In this document: in pieces, positions 54,487 to 64,000 of the stretch | How the letters are laid out: each line of letters begins with the position of its first letter | Position numbering within the stretch: position 1 is the first letter of the stretch | Source: Bacteroidota bacterium | GTDB taxonomy: Bacteria; Bacteroidota; Bacteroidia; Chitinophagales; Chitinophagaceae | Assembly (NCBI GenBank): GCA_026391125.1 | Contig: JAPLEO010000134.1 | Location: 1-64,000 of the forward strand | Reading direction: 5' to 3' | Length of the DNA: 64,000 bases | Translations under genes and position numbers: made by a program | The notes under the pieces: model-generated | The model's database searches: none | Told to the model about the DNA's origin: nothing | Seen by the model: the letters and a program-made list of their open reading frames with translations, nothing else

Positions 54487-55255
54487 AGCCATTATCATCG
54501 AAGATGAAACAAAAGCAGCAGAATTATTAAGCGATATGGTAGGTGAAATTGAACCTCGTATTCAAATTGTAGATAAGTGTATTGATATTCCCTGTGCGGT
54601 AAAAAGCATCAAGAAAAATACGCCAGATCTAGTTTTCCTGGACGTTGAACTTCCGATCTATAATGGTTTACAATTGCTCAATTTTTTTAATCCTGATGAA
54701 ATTAAATTCAAGATCATATTTACAACCGCATCCCATCAACATGCCATACAAGCTTTTGACATGAGTGCAGTTGATTATGTTTTGAAACCCCTACAATATG
54801 ATAAACTGAAGAGTGCCATTCAGAAATTCATTGACAATTTAGGTAGGGGAGAGCAGCTTGCTTATGGCGCGTTGAAGGATAATTATTTTAGTAATGGCAA
54901 TAAGAAGATTGTAGTTCCCTTAATGAATGGTTTTGAAATCATCAAATTGAAAGATATTCTTTTCATTAAAGCTGAGGGCAGTTACTCTCATATTCATCAG
55001 ATCAATGGGACAAGCTTAATGGTGAGTCATAACCTTAAATACTATGAAGACATTTTTTCTGGAGAAATCAACTTTTTACGTGCTCACAGAAGTTATTTGG
55101 TGAACATCAATTTTGTAAAAAGGATCTCAAGGAACGACGGTGCTCTTCTTGTCATGGAAAACAATACTGAAATTCCCGTTGCCCTAGATAAAATCGATTC
55201 TATTTTGAATTATTTTAATTTTAATAAGAAAAACATGGGTGATTCACAAAATTAA
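54479..55255 (+). CDS. LytTR-family response regulator
   Basis: 258 aa. Receiver domain about 1-120 with Asp in LVFLDVELPIYNG (about residue 58) and Lys in DYVLKPLQYDK. A LytTR DNA-binding domain is at about 150-250 (IVVPLMNGFEIIKLKDILFI, INFLRAHRSYLVNINFVKRI). It is translationally coupled to the sensor by an 8-bp overlap. LytTR proteins bind paired direct repeats upstream of target promoters; the 103-bp divergent region before the GMC gene is a natural place, though I see no clear repeat there. Confidence 0.92.
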   Translation: MIKAIIIEDETKAAELLSDMVGEIEPRIQIVDKCIDIPCAVKSIKKNTPDLVFLDVELPIYNGLQLLNFFNPDEIKFKIIFTTASHQHAIQAFDMSAVDYVLKPLQYDKLKSAIQKFIDNLGRGEQLAYGALKDNYFSNGNKKIVVPLMNGFEIIKLKDILFIKAEGSYSHIHQINGTSLMVSHNLKYYEDIFSGEINFLRAHRSYLVNINFVKRISRNDGALLVMENNTEIPVALDKIDSILNYFNFNKKNMGDSQN

Positions 55256-55367
55256 AACCGCGACTTACAAAACAGGATAGTGTATTTGACAAAGTGAGCT
55301 GAATTTTAAGGAGATTGTATGGTAATTTCATATTTCTTAATCCGTTCCCTACTTTTCTAATTGATAT

Positions 55368-56660
55368 ATGGATACCCCCATTGTTTTAGCCAGTCTGGCA
55401 TCTGCCCTAGTTTCTGGCCTATTTACCTGGATTTTAACTCGCTCGGTTTTTAGAAGTCGCAATGCTACTTTAACCGAGCAGTTATTGCAGAAAGATGCTC
55501 AACAACAACAGTTACAATTAAGTATTCAGCAAATTCAACGCGACAAAGAATCTCTCCTCTCTAAATTGGCAATTGCCGAAACGCAATTGGTTCATGTGCA
55601 AAATTTATTGAATGAAGCAAAAGAGAATAGTACAAAGATGAGCGATCAGTTAAAGCTTGAAATGGAAGCTTTGGCAGAAAAAGTAATGCGTACTAATAGC
55701 ATTCAAATGGTTCAGCGTAACGAAGAAAAGATGGGTGAGATCTTGGCTCCATTGAAAACAGAATTGGGCGATTTTAAAAAGAAAGTGGAAGAAACCTATG
55801 AAAAGGAATCGAAGGAAAGGTTTAGTCTGGGTAAAGAAATTGATCGGTTGGTAAAGATGAGCGAGCAGGTTAGTCAGGAAGCCAATAACCTAACTACTGC
55901 ATTAAAAGGAAACTCAAAGATGCAGGGTAATTGGGGTGAAATGATCCTAGAATCAATACTAGAACACAGCGGACTCACCAAAGGAAGAGAATATGTAACA
56001 CAGGAATTTATTCGTGACCAAGCCGGAAATATCATCAAGGATGAGCAGGGTCATGGTTTACAACCCGACGTAACTATTTCCTATCCTGATCAGCGAAAAG
56101 TTATCATTGATTCTAAAGTTTCTTTAGTTGCCTGGGAGCAATATGTTTCTGAACCAGATATGGTAAAGCAGGAACAAGCCATGAAGAGTCATATTGGCTC
56201 CTTAAGAAACCATATCGACGGACTCAGTAAAAAGAACTATCCTAAATATGCCGTTGCATTAGATTATGTATTGATGTTTATTCCGATCGAACCTGCTTTT
56301 CTCGAAGCAGTTAAAAAAGATCCGATGCTTTGGAAGTATGCGTACGATAAAAAGATCATGCTAGTTAGTCCAACTAATTTACTAGCAGTTTTAAAGATCA
56401 TTGCGGATCTGTGGAAAGTGGAACAGCAGAATAGAAATGCCATAGAGATCGCAGAAAAAGCTGGAGCACTGTATGATAAATTTCATGGCTTCCTAACTAA
56501 CCTTGAATTAATCGGAAAAAAGTTAGGGGATGCGCAAAGCAGTTACGACGATGCATTTAAACAACTATCAACAGGCAAGGGCAATATTATTGTCCGAATT
56601 GAAGAGTTGAAAAAAATGGGTGCTGATGCTAGTAAACAATTACCCGATAGGCTACTCTAA
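55368..56660 (+). CDS. rmuC: DNA recombination protein RmuC
   Basis: 430 aa. N-terminal membrane helix (ASLASALVSGLFTWILTRSV), long coiled coil (about 35-190, many Gln/Glu/Lys heptads), and the RmuC core at about 195-400 (GNWGEMILESILEHSGLTKG, VIIDSKVSLVAWE, KNYPKYAVALDYVLMFIPIE). RmuC limits DNA rearrangements at inverted repeats and is thought to be nuclease-related. Length is normal. The stop overlaps the convergent 4Fe-4S gene by 4 bp. Confidence 0.95.
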   Translation: MDTPIVLASLASALVSGLFTWILTRSVFRSRNATLTEQLLQKDAQQQQLQLSIQQIQRDKESLLSKLAIAETQLVHVQNLLNEAKENSTKMSDQLKLEMEALAEKVMRTNSIQMVQRNEEKMGEILAPLKTELGDFKKKVEETYEKESKERFSLGKEIDRLVKMSEQVSQEANNLTTALKGNSKMQGNWGEMILESILEHSGLTKGREYVTQEFIRDQAGNIIKDEQGHGLQPDVTISYPDQRKVIIDSKVSLVAWEQYVSEPDMVKQEQAMKSHIGSLRNHIDGLSKKNYPKYAVALDYVLMFIPIEPAFLEAVKKDPMLWKYAYDKKIMLVSPTNLLAVLKIIADLWKVEQQNRNAIEIAEKAGALYDKFHGFLTNLELIGKKLGDAQSSYDDAFKQLSTGKGNIIVRIEELKKMGADASKQLPDRLL

Positions 56661-57715
56661 TTTTTTGTAGCGAATGGAGGCCGTACTACCCAGCTCTGAT
56701 TATTTGTTTTACGAATCACCAAAAAATAAAAGAAGAATAAGGTGGTTGCTATATTAATGATTGGGATAACCCAAGCAGGAATAATGCCTGATAGATTATA
56801 TAACAAACCATCATCTACAAATTTTCCATAACCGATTAGTGATGGTATACGATACCAATAATAACAGGAAACTCCTGAAGCTGCAAATACACTCACCAAT
56901 TTTTGTTCATATTTATTGGGCACCATCATGGAAGCAATGATATAAATGATAGAGCTAGCAACGAATCCGATCAATGGTAATTCATACACAGAGAAGAAAT
57001 TGTTCAAACTCGTAATGGTTGTTTCATCAGGTACATGAAACCATCCCCATATAAATCCAGGTAATCCACCAACAACCATCAAACCTGCTAATTGGTGATA
57101 GATCGTTTTTTTGGAAGAAATTGGATGAACGTTGGGTGTGGAATCCGGACAGGGGATCACGCAGTTCTGACACTCTATACAATGTGCGTTTGGAACAGAA
57201 CCAACTACATTACCACCGTATAGTTTTTCAACAGGATGAATCGGACAAAGTCCGGAGCACCAGGCACTTTTCCATTCGTACACAAAACCCATTCCAACTC
57301 CTATCATTGCCATTGTGATAATCAATAAACCAGTTGCTGGTCCATTGTTATTAAAGATTGCATGCCTTAAAGGAACAAGTGTAAATAAGGCAACAACTGC
57401 TAACAAGTTTAATTTGCCTAATTGTATAGCCGTTAATTTTTTCTTTTGTGAAAAGCCAAAATGTCTTGGTAGTAAGTTTGTAGTTGCTAGAGGGCAAACA
57501 TTTCTCCAAACACCAACTGCTAGAACAAATAACGCTGGAGCCACAGGGATCAATATATTCCAAAATAGAATCAGGCCAACAGGAGGAAAAAATAATAAAC
57601 AAGTAAGTATAAACGCACCCACTAACCAAACACCCGCCTGAGCTGCTTTCCAGATGGCTTTTGATTTTGGAGATAGGTCGATACCCGATTTAAGTTGAGT
57701 TTGTGTAATAGACAT
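56657..57715 (-). CDS. Membrane 4Fe-4S protein, NapH-like
   Basis: 352 aa from ATG 57715 (MSITQTQLKSGIDL); an upstream frame to 57817 lacks protein character. Seven or eight membrane helices surround Cys clusters: WRNVCPLATTNL, EWKSAWCSGLCPIHP, and a 4Fe-4S ferredoxin motif CIECQNCVIPCPDS (C-x2-C-x2-C-x3-CP). This matches polyferredoxin-like membrane electron carriers of the NapH type. No nitrate reductase or other redox partner is adjacent, so the electron donor is unknown. It is upstream of nothing on its own strand and precedes no clear operon. Confidence 0.8.
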   Translation of the reverse strand: MSITQTQLKSGIDLSPKSKAIWKAAQAGVWLVGAFILTCLLFFPPVGLILFWNILIPVAPALFVLAVGVWRNVCPLATTNLLPRHFGFSQKKKLTAIQLGKLNLLAVVALFTLVPLRHAIFNNNGPATGLLIITMAMIGVGMGFVYEWKSAWCSGLCPIHPVEKLYGGNVVGSVPNAHCIECQNCVIPCPDSTPNVHPISSKKTIYHQLAGLMVVGGLPGFIWGWFHVPDETTITSLNNFFSVYELPLIGFVASSIIYIIASMMVPNKYEQKLVSVFAASGVSCYYWYRIPSLIGYGKFVDDGLLYNLSGIIPAWVIPIINIATTLFFFYFLVIRKTNNQSWVVRPPFATKN

Positions 57716-57834
57716 GTGGGAAGTTCTTTGTGTTTTACTAAATCGATTTAAGGTGAAAATTAGTTGAACAGAAAGAAATAAAAGCTGATTTTGGTCATGC
57801 TTTAAACCCTGCATCAATTGGAAGCAGTATCATA

Positions 57835-58515
57835 TTACATTTTTATTATCTGACCATCTTCCATTTCAATGATCCGATTTGTTCTCGCAGCGAATTCGTT
57901 ATCGTGCGTTACGATCAATAAAGTTTGATGATAAACGTCGGCTAGTTCTTTGAAAATATGAAACACGATCTCACTATTTTTTTTATCAAGATTACCCGTA
58001 GGTTCATCACCCATGATGATGAGGGGATCGTTAATTAATGCACGGGCAATGGCAACGCGTTGTTTTTGTCCGCCCGATAATTGATTGGGTAGTTTGCGCG
58101 CTTCGTTTTCAATACCCAGCACTTTCAATTTTTCATAAGCGCGATGTTCTACTTCTTTTTCTGAGTATTTCCCCAATTTTAATCCGGGCAACATCACATT
58201 GTGCAATACAGAAAATTCGTTGAGCAAATAGTGGAATTGAAATACAAAACCGATCTTTTCGTTTCGAACACTTGCAAGCTCTTTTTCTTTTTTATCGCGC
58301 ATGATTACCCCATCGATAGTTAGATCACCTTCATAGTCAGTATCCATGGTTGAAAGAATATATAGTAGCGTTGATTTTCCGCAACCAGATTTTCCGATCA
58401 CAGAAATGAATTCACCTTTTTCTACAGAGAAGCTGATATTATTTAATACCTGAACCGTCATCGGATCATGAAATGATTTACAGATATTATTTGCTATCAA
58501 AATTTTATTGCTCAT
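57835..58515 (-). CDS. ABC transporter ATP-binding protein, MacB/LolD-like
   Basis: 226 aa. Walker [10 protein letters not shown] (about 38-46), ABC signature [15 protein letters not shown], Walker [14 protein letters not shown], and His in LIVTHD. The sequence is the LolD/MacB-type ATPase of mechanotransmission exporters. Third gene of an adaptor-permease-ATPase operon, 1 bp after the permease. Substrate is unknown: candidates are lipoproteins, antibiotics or peptides. Confidence 0.9.
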   Translation of the reverse strand: MSNKILIANNICKSFHDPMTVQVLNNISFSVEKGEFISVIGKSGCGKSTLLYILSTMDTDYEGDLTIDGVIMRDKKEKELASVRNEKIGFVFQFHYLLNEFSVLHNVMLPGLKLGKYSEKEVEHRAYEKLKVLGIENEARKLPNQLSGGQKQRVAIARALINDPLIIMGDEPTGNLDKKNSEIVFHIFKELADVYHQTLLIVTHDNEFAARTNRIIEMEDGQIIKM

Positions 58516-58516
58516 C

Positions 58517-59776
58517 TTACTTTCCTCTAATAATAATTACTGGATCAATCTTACTTGCTTTACGCGATGGAAAATAGCCAGCCAAGTAGGTTGTTACAAT
58601 TGAAAAGATGCTACCAATAATATAAAACTTTATGTTGTAATTAATAGGATAGGTTTTTACGGTAGGTAATGAAGGCGTATTGAATGGGATATGTTCAATA
58701 ACATTACAAAGTCCGAACCCAAAGAGCAATCCGAGAAGTCCACCAAAAATTCCAATACTTAAAGCAATGCTGATAAATATATTGTTCACGTCTCTTCCTG
58801 AAAAACCGGTAGCTTTTAAAATGGCAATCGAATCCATTTTCTCATAGATCATCATGTTCAGGATATTATAAATTCCAAATCCAGCTACTATTAATAAAGT
58901 AATTCCTACTGAATAAGAAATGGTTGTTCTAACAGAGCTACCTGTTTCGAATTGTGCGTTGGCTGTTTGAATATCTACAGCTTCTATATTAAATTTCTTT
59001 TGGAATTCTTTTGCAATTGCAGGAGCATCCAAAATGTTTTTGATTTTTACTTGAATGTCAGTGATAAAGCTGTTCGGCTGGCCAAGAATTTTTTGAGCGG
59101 TGTTGATGCTTGCATAACTCTGAACCTTATCTATTTCTTGAACTCCGGATTGAAAATACCCAACTACTTTTAACTGTACCTGATCGCCCTTACTAGTGGT
59201 AACCTGAATCATATCGCCAATACTCGACATCATTTTTTCTGCAGCACCCTTGCCTAAGATGATACTATTGGGTGTGTTTTTTAAATCTATATAATTGCCT
59301 CCAACCACATAATTCTTAAAAAAGAATAAGCGAGATTCCTCATCTACATCTATTCCATTGATCACACCTGTAATGTCTATGGAGCCTACATTGTAAAATA
59401 CTTGTGCTGTAATTTTGGGAGCAATTCCAATTACTCGACTATCTTCTGCAAGTGCTCGCATGATCGCAACACTGTTATGAATTTCAGCCTTTTCATTTTT
59501 TGGTTTGATGGAGCTTACAAAATTATGATAGCTATTGTATTTTTCGGATAGGTCAATTGGCTGTTGATCAGATGCTTTGATCTCGTTGTATAATCGAACG
59601 TGTGCCGTTCTATTTAAAATTAATCCGTCGAGCATATCATTTAAACCAGACATAAAACTCAACAAAGTAATAAACATGGTAATGCTGAATGTTACCCCAA
59701 TTGCAGCAACCAATGTTTGTTTTAGTCTTGCAAACAAGAGCGACTTAGAAATACTTGCAATCAGTTTGTATTTCAT
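58517..59776 (-). CDS. ABC transporter permease, MacB/LolC-E-like
   Basis: 419 aa. One N-terminal helix, a large periplasmic MacB_PCD domain (about 40-280), and three C-terminal helices with the FtsX-domain core (TISYSVGITLLIVAGFGIYN, IAILKATGFSGRDV). It shares 1 bp with the adaptor stop (TAATG) and is followed at 1 bp by the ATPase, so all three form one operon. The architecture is that of MacB-type exporters and lipoprotein-releasing permeases. Confidence 0.88.
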   Translation of the reverse strand: MKYKLIASISKSLLFARLKQTLVAAIGVTFSITMFITLLSFMSGLNDMLDGLILNRTAHVRLYNEIKASDQQPIDLSEKYNSYHNFVSSIKPKNEKAEIHNSVAIMRALAEDSRVIGIAPKITAQVFYNVGSIDITGVINGIDVDEESRLFFFKNYVVGGNYIDLKNTPNSIILGKGAAEKMMSSIGDMIQVTTSKGDQVQLKVVGYFQSGVQEIDKVQSYASINTAQKILGQPNSFITDIQVKIKNILDAPAIAKEFQKKFNIEAVDIQTANAQFETGSSVRTTISYSVGITLLIVAGFGIYNILNMMIYEKMDSIAILKATGFSGRDVNNIFISIALSIGIFGGLLGLLFGFGLCNVIEHIPFNTPSLPTVKTYPINYNIKFYIIGSIFSIVTTYLAGYFPSRKASKIDPVIIIRGK

Positions 59777-60855
59777 TATTTGGTTGGTTTGAGCAATTCA
59801 TCAGAAGCGGTTAACCCAGAGATCACTTCAACTTTGTTGTAGTCTTTCATTCCTGTTTTAATTAGTTGCTTTTCGCCATTTGCTTTTAGAACAGTACTAT
59901 CATTCAACAAGTAATTTCTAGGTATGAGTAATACCTTTTCTTTTGTCTCTAAAACGATGCTTGCTTCAAAACTAATATTGGCATAAAGCTGTTCTGGTTT
60001 TTTTACAAATTCTGCTTCTACCATAAACGTCTTACTACGTTCGTTCATAAGCGGATTGATTTTTGTAACCCTAGCATCAAAAACCTTTCCGGGATAACTT
60101 TCTAGGTTTACCAAAACGGGTAAGCCTTTTTTAACTTTCAAAATATCGTATTCGTCAACCTGCATTTCTAATGTAAACTTTTGGTCGTCGCCAATGGTTG
60201 CAAGTGCTGTTTGTGCGTTGGTGATCTCTCCTTTCTTTTTTAGAATGGCATATACCTTTCCTGCAATTTCACTTTTAATAGTAAAATCGTTTTGTATGTT
60301 TTTTGAAATGAGTAAATTCTTTTTTGATTGGTCTGAACTAAATTCAACTTGACGTTTCAGATCCTGGTATTTAAAAATGGAAGAAGTATAGTTGGTTTTT
60401 GAATTTTGCCATTGTAGTTCTTTTTGCTCCAGATCAATCCTTGTTCCAATCTGTTGTTGCCAGAGCGATTGCTGGCGCATATAAAGGAGCGAATCGTTCT
60501 TCATTTTATTTCTCGCGAAATCTATGGCCAATTTTGCATCGTTGAGTTTTGATTCATTAGCATATGAATCGGTAAACTTTGCAGTTAATTCTGCATTCTC
60601 TTTATTGAGTTTCTGAGTTTCGTTTTCAATCGCGAAAAGGGGTTGACCCTTTTTTACAAGATCCCCTTCAGTTACAAATACCTCAGCAATAATTCCATTT
60701 ACAGTGCCAAATACTTGATATTGGTTTTTGCTCTTAATTAAGCCAGATGCATAAATAGAAGAGCTAATGTTTTCGATACTAGGCTTGATGGTTTCTTTCT
60801 TGCTTTTACAGGCCAAAAAAAGCAAAGCCAAGAACAGATATTTTATTTTATACAT
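59776..60855 (-). CDS. HlyD-like periplasmic adaptor lipoprotein (MacA-type)
   Basis: 359 aa with a lipoprotein signal (YLFLALLFLACKSKKE, Cys17). It has the adaptor layout: barrel-sandwich halves (GIIAEVFVTEGDLVKKGQPL and EIAGKVYAILKKKGEITNAQ), a central helical hairpin with Gln/Lys-rich coils (about 80-190), and a beta-barrel domain (LPVLVNLESYPGKVFDARV). First gene of the MacAB-like set. No TolC-type outer-membrane protein is present in the window. Confidence 0.9.
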   Translation of the reverse strand: MYKIKYLFLALLFLACKSKKETIKPSIENISSSIYASGLIKSKNQYQVFGTVNGIIAEVFVTEGDLVKKGQPLFAIENETQKLNKENAELTAKFTDSYANESKLNDAKLAIDFARNKMKNDSLLYMRQQSLWQQQIGTRIDLEQKELQWQNSKTNYTSSIFKYQDLKRQVEFSSDQSKKNLLISKNIQNDFTIKSEIAGKVYAILKKKGEITNAQTALATIGDDQKFTLEMQVDEYDILKVKKGLPVLVNLESYPGKVFDARVTKINPLMNERSKTFMVEAEFVKKPEQLYANISFEASIVLETKEKVLLIPRNYLLNDSTVLKANGEKQLIKTGMKDYNKVEVISGLTASDELLKPTK

Positions 60856-60934
60856 GATGCTGAGATAAAGTTTAAAAGAGAAAAACTATTTATCTAATAA
60901 TCGCTCATGTATAAAGGTACGCAGCAATTTGCTT

Positions 60935-62410
60935 TTAAGACTTTCCTTTTTTCTTTGGTTTGGCTTCGGTAGGAACTACAGGTTTCACTTTCTTTAATTC
61001 GTAATGCTCCCCTTCGTCGTTCATAAGAATCTTATCAACTTTCCCATCAGCACCCTTTACAAAATCCATTTCGGTTTCCATGATCTTCAAAAAGAAATGA
61101 TGGTCGTTTGTTGGGTAAATATTTGTTTTTGGAAGGTTCACGGTTTTAGACTCTATCTTAAGCATTCCATCAACTAGGGTAATGGTTCCGTTGAGTTTTC
61201 CCTCGTAGTTTCCAACATATTGTTGTAGCACTTCGTCAGGAAGTTTTACAGTTTCGCGATAAGGAGTATAGCTTTCCCATTCCCATGGAAAACTGATGCC
61301 ACCGATGGCTTCGATGAGCTCCTTAAAAATGCTTTCTCCGTTGGCGCTATTACTCATGATAAGTAGTGAGAATTTCTTATCAGGAATTGAAACGGTATAG
61401 TGTTGCCATCCATTACCATGCCCTTCTTTAAAATAGGCTTTTCCATAAGGGGTTTTGAATAAACCCCAACCTAAACCATAGCCAAGATCAATGGCAAAAT
61501 TCTGACTAGTAGTATCTGTATTCAAGGAAGGAAATTGGTGTTTGTTGTAGATGCCGATTTGTTTAGTAAACATTTCCTTGCGCGACTTATCATTGATGCC
61601 CTTACCCTTTAATAGTGCTGCCAAAAATTTTGTATAGTCGGCCAGTGTTGTTTCCATCGATCCGGCTGCACTAGCGCGGATCCTTTTATCTTTTTTGAGT
61701 GTGTCTTCATTGGTATTATGACCAACAGCAAAATTATTTTCAAAACTTGGCTGCCAAAGAAAGCTAGTACGATACATGCCAAATGGCTGAAAGATTTTTT
61801 CTTGTGCAAGAGTTTCTAATTTTTTACCTGTAATAGTTTCAACAACTAATTGAAGTAAATAAATACCCTCGCCACTATACGCATAACGCTCTCCTGGAGT
61901 AAAGAAAAATTCGAGTTTATTATTTTCGTTCGGATTAAACTCACGCCAGTTTGGAAATCCTGTAGTATGTGCCAAACAATGTCGTGCAGTTATGAGCTTC
62001 CAACGACTATCATTTACAAGGTCTTTGTAATCGTCGTATTCTGGGATTGGTTTAGGTAAATAGGTATAGAGTGGTTTATCGAGATTTAGTTTTCCAGCTT
62101 CCACTAGTTGCATCACCATAACTGCAAAGAGCGACTTAGCAAGTGATGCAGCATAAAAAGCAGTTGACGTATCATTAAACTCTTTAGTGGCTTTGTTTTT
62201 ATAACCATAGGTTTTTGCAAAAACAGGCTTGTTGTCGTTGATCACCGAAATGCCTAACCCCGTTACTTCTCCTCCCTCCATTAATTTACTAACCAGCTCA
62301 TCGATTGATCTGGTTTCCATTTTTTTTCCATCAGCTTTAACGATTTGTTTTTGGGCTTCGCTATTGATCAATAGAAATAGAGAAAAAGTAAAAAGTATAA
62401 ATTTTTGCAT
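60935..62410 (-). CDS. Secreted serine hydrolase, class C beta-lactamase family
   Basis: 491 aa with a signal peptide (KFILFTFSLFLLINSEAQK). SxxK is in YAASLAKSLFAVM (Ser about 93), and the Y-x-N position reads YSGEGIYLLQ (Gly in place of Asn), as in some penicillin-binding-protein-like members. A C-terminal domain (about 395-475, LQQYVGNYEGKLNGTI) precedes a Lys-rich tail (KPKKKGKS). It is probably a periplasmic peptidase or esterase, not a resistance enzyme. It lies between the ABC set and the fucosidase gene. Confidence 0.9.
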   Translation of the reverse strand: MQKFILFTFSLFLLINSEAQKQIVKADGKKMETRSIDELVSKLMEGGEVTGLGISVINDNKPVFAKTYGYKNKATKEFNDTSTAFYAASLAKSLFAVMVMQLVEAGKLNLDKPLYTYLPKPIPEYDDYKDLVNDSRWKLITARHCLAHTTGFPNWREFNPNENNKLEFFFTPGERYAYSGEGIYLLQLVVETITGKKLETLAQEKIFQPFGMYRTSFLWQPSFENNFAVGHNTNEDTLKKDKRIRASAAGSMETTLADYTKFLAALLKGKGINDKSRKEMFTKQIGIYNKHQFPSLNTDTTSQNFAIDLGYGLGWGLFKTPYGKAYFKEGHGNGWQHYTVSIPDKKFSLLIMSNSANGESIFKELIEAIGGISFPWEWESYTPYRETVKLPDEVLQQYVGNYEGKLNGTITLVDGMLKIESKTVNLPKTNIYPTNDHHFFLKIMETEMDFVKGADGKVDKILMNDEGEHYELKKVKPVVPTEAKPKKKGKS

Positions 62411-62458
62411 TGGATTTTTTTGTCTGCCGAATATTTACAAATAACGTGCCTAATTTTC

Positions 62459-63946
62459 TTATTGCAAATTCGGTTCTGCAAAAAGTCCAAAATCGCTCAA
62501 CGCAATACATACCGGCGATTTTATAATACGCAATCTTACCCGATTGGTTGCCACACTGTTCTTAAGTCTGATCAATCGATTACCACCAATACTTGTTGCT
62601 GTTGCAATTTCTTTAAATGCACCATCAATCCAAGCATCCACTGCCACGGCTTCTATCCGCTGACCTAATTTGATATTTTCTCTAAGTCTGATCACATTAA
62701 AGGATGAATTATTCTTTAACTGAAAAACCAAGCTAGCCTGCATCACAGAATCATCAGTAGCCCAATAACTGTATCGATCTTGATCAATTAAATGTTCGGC
62801 TGAAAAAGCCTTATTCTTTGCACGTGTATTTGATGCAGTAATCGCAGCACCCGTTGCTAAATTCAAAGAAAATGTTTTCTTTAAAATATCTCCGAATGCA
62901 CGAAGGTTCCTGATATCATCAGGATGCAATTCTCCACTTGGCATGGGGGCAATACCTAGGTCTAATGAAGCACTACGACCAACAGATTGGTAATAGATCT
63001 CTAAAAGTTGAGCGGGGGTTTTTGTTTTTCCATCCTGCTCTGGATGATAAAACCAACCTGGTCTAAGTGGAACATCACATTCTGCAGGTGTCCAGAATTC
63101 GCCATTGCGGGTTCCTCTTGGTAGATCTTTCTCTTCCACAAAACCCGGTGAAGGCTTTTTATCTTTTACCGGACTAATGGGTGTAAAAGTTGACCAAGAT
63201 GTTTCTGCAGCAAATCCCGATTCATTTCCAACCCAACGAATATCGGGTCCGATATCACTGAAAATGACTGCATTTGGTTGCATCTTTCGAACGATGGTCC
63301 AGATCTTATCATAATTATAATAAGTGGATGCATCGATCGATCTTTTTTCTTTGGCACCGCCATAATATCCATCACCTCCATTGGCGCCATCGTAGAATAC
63401 GGTATGTAATTGTCCGTAGTTACTATATAACTCTTCTAATTGTTTGTAATAAACTTCATTAATATAGGCAGGCTTACTATAATTCGCATTGTTTCGATCC
63501 CATGGAGAGCAATAGATGCCAAAGCCTAGTCCAGCTTGTATTGTAGCCTCCTGCATTTCTTTTACTAGGTCGCCCTTTCCATTTCGAAAAGGAGATTTAG
63601 TAATGTTGTAAGCGGTTGACTTGGTGGGCCACAGTGCAAAACCATCGTGGTGTTTTGCAACTACGGTAAGGCCTTTAAATCCACCTGCTTTTACTGCAGC
63701 AACAATATTTTTTGCGTTGAAATTTGTGGGATTAAAAATGATTGGATCTGCATCTCCAAATCCCCATTCTTTATTTTGAAAAGTAGTAGGTGTAAAATGC
63801 ATGATCACATACATTTCTTTTTCCTGCCAAGCCAACTGACGTGCAGTAGGGATCACGCCAAAAGGTTTTGGTGCTTCTTGTGCATGTAGAAAAAAGGTAC
63901 AGCAACTAAAAATGAGTAAGCCTAAAACTTTGTTGAATGAAGACAT
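62459..63946 (-). CDS. GH29 alpha-L-fucosidase with C-terminal discoidin-like domain, secreted
   Basis: 495 aa with a signal peptide (VLGLLIFSCCTFFLHAQ). GH29 features: WQEKEMYVIMHFTPTTF near residue 40, AKHHDGFALWPTKSTAYN (about 97-114), the nucleophile Asp in HTVFYDGANG (about residue 185), then a beta-sandwich with a F5/8-type C-terminal domain (ASNTRAKNKAFSAEHLIDQD, RYSYWATDD). It removes terminal fucose from glycans, fits the polysaccharide-degrading character of the region, and is likely periplasmic. Its upstream region reaches the window's end. Confidence 0.9.
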   Translation of the reverse strand: MSSFNKVLGLLIFSCCTFFLHAQEAPKPFGVIPTARQLAWQEKEMYVIMHFTPTTFQNKEWGFGDADPIIFNPTNFNAKNIVAAVKAGGFKGLTVVAKHHDGFALWPTKSTAYNITKSPFRNGKGDLVKEMQEATIQAGLGFGIYCSPWDRNNANYSKPAYINEVYYKQLEELYSNYGQLHTVFYDGANGGDGYYGGAKEKRSIDASTYYNYDKIWTIVRKMQPNAVIFSDIGPDIRWVGNESGFAAETSWSTFTPISPVKDKKPSPGFVEEKDLPRGTRNGEFWTPAECDVPLRPGWFYHPEQDGKTKTPAQLLEIYYQSVGRSASLDLGIAPMPSGELHPDDIRNLRAFGDILKKTFSLNLATGAAITASNTRAKNKAFSAEHLIDQDRYSYWATDDSVMQASLVFQLKNNSSFNVIRLRENIKLGQRIEAVAVDAWIDGAFKEIATATSIGGNRLIRLKNSVATNRVRLRIIKSPVCIALSDFGLFAEPNLQ

Positions 63947-64000
63947 AGTGTATGCTTATTTTAAATGATGGATTTTTGAACTACGATTTCTTTGTGCAGA

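Noticed and set aside
57716-57817. N-terminal extension of the 4Fe-4S protein
   Set aside because: The added 34 residues are not protein-like and the NapH-like part begins after MSITQTQ; ATG 57715 is preferred.

Overview
The window looks like a chromosomal segment of a Bacteroidota bacterium, most likely family Chitinophagaceae; this is an inference from gene content and sequence style. It is AT-rich and start codons lack Shine-Dalgarno sequences. Several promoters fit the Bacteroidota pattern TTG/TTTG-N19-20-TAnnTTTG. One product carries a type IX secretion (T9SS) C-terminal sorting domain. Many genes encode signal-peptide glycoside hydrolases, DUF3857/transglutaminase proteins and LytS/LytTR or CHASE3 regulators. 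I saw no rRNA, tRNA, CRISPR array, integrase or transposase.

Region 1 (1-17.9 kb) is accessory DNA rich in toxin-antitoxin (TA) genes and their debris. It holds: a nucleotidyltransferase toxin with a winged-helix-like partner (45-1236); an AbiEi-type antitoxin whose toxin survives only as fragments (5709-6967); an AAA/DUF4143 ATPase beside a SWIM zinc-finger protein; a Fic protein whose catalytic His is Gln; an intact AbiEi/AbiEii pair (11978-13367); and a mobile mystery protein A/B pair (16883-17928). Most modules have a clear palindromic or repeated operator on or next to the promoter. Between them lie a GH5-like gluco-hydrolase and a 270-bp truncated copy of its 3' end, a frameshifted T9SS beta-propeller protein, a 60-bp copy of its 3' end, and an internally deleted yiaK-like gene.

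Region 2 (18-29 kb) is mixed: an alpha/beta hydrolase, a VgrG remnant, a SET-domain protein, a frameshifted aldo/keto reductase in front of a GH9 endoglucanase, a DUF1003 protein, a metal-binding rhodanese, a Tat-exported HisC-like aminotransferase with an M1 peptidase, and a hipBA module.

Region 3 (29-43.8 kb) resembles core chromosome: tandem DUF3857/transglutaminase proteins, a SRAP protein, a three-gene phosphorelay set, a saccharopine-dehydrogenase-like enzyme, a serine hydrolase, and a metallo-beta-lactamase-fold protein with a GH36-like alpha-galactosidase.

Region 4 (43.8-64 kb) holds an apparent three-gene operon (GMC oxidoreductase, DUF6067-like glycosidase, DUF5107-TPR protein) divergent from a LytS/LytTR sensor-regulator pair. 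RmuC, a membrane 4Fe-4S protein, a MacAB-like ABC exporter set, another serine hydrolase and a GH29 alpha-L-fucosidase follow. The glycosidases suggest a plant or microbial polysaccharide degrader, although no SusC/SusD pair is in the window.
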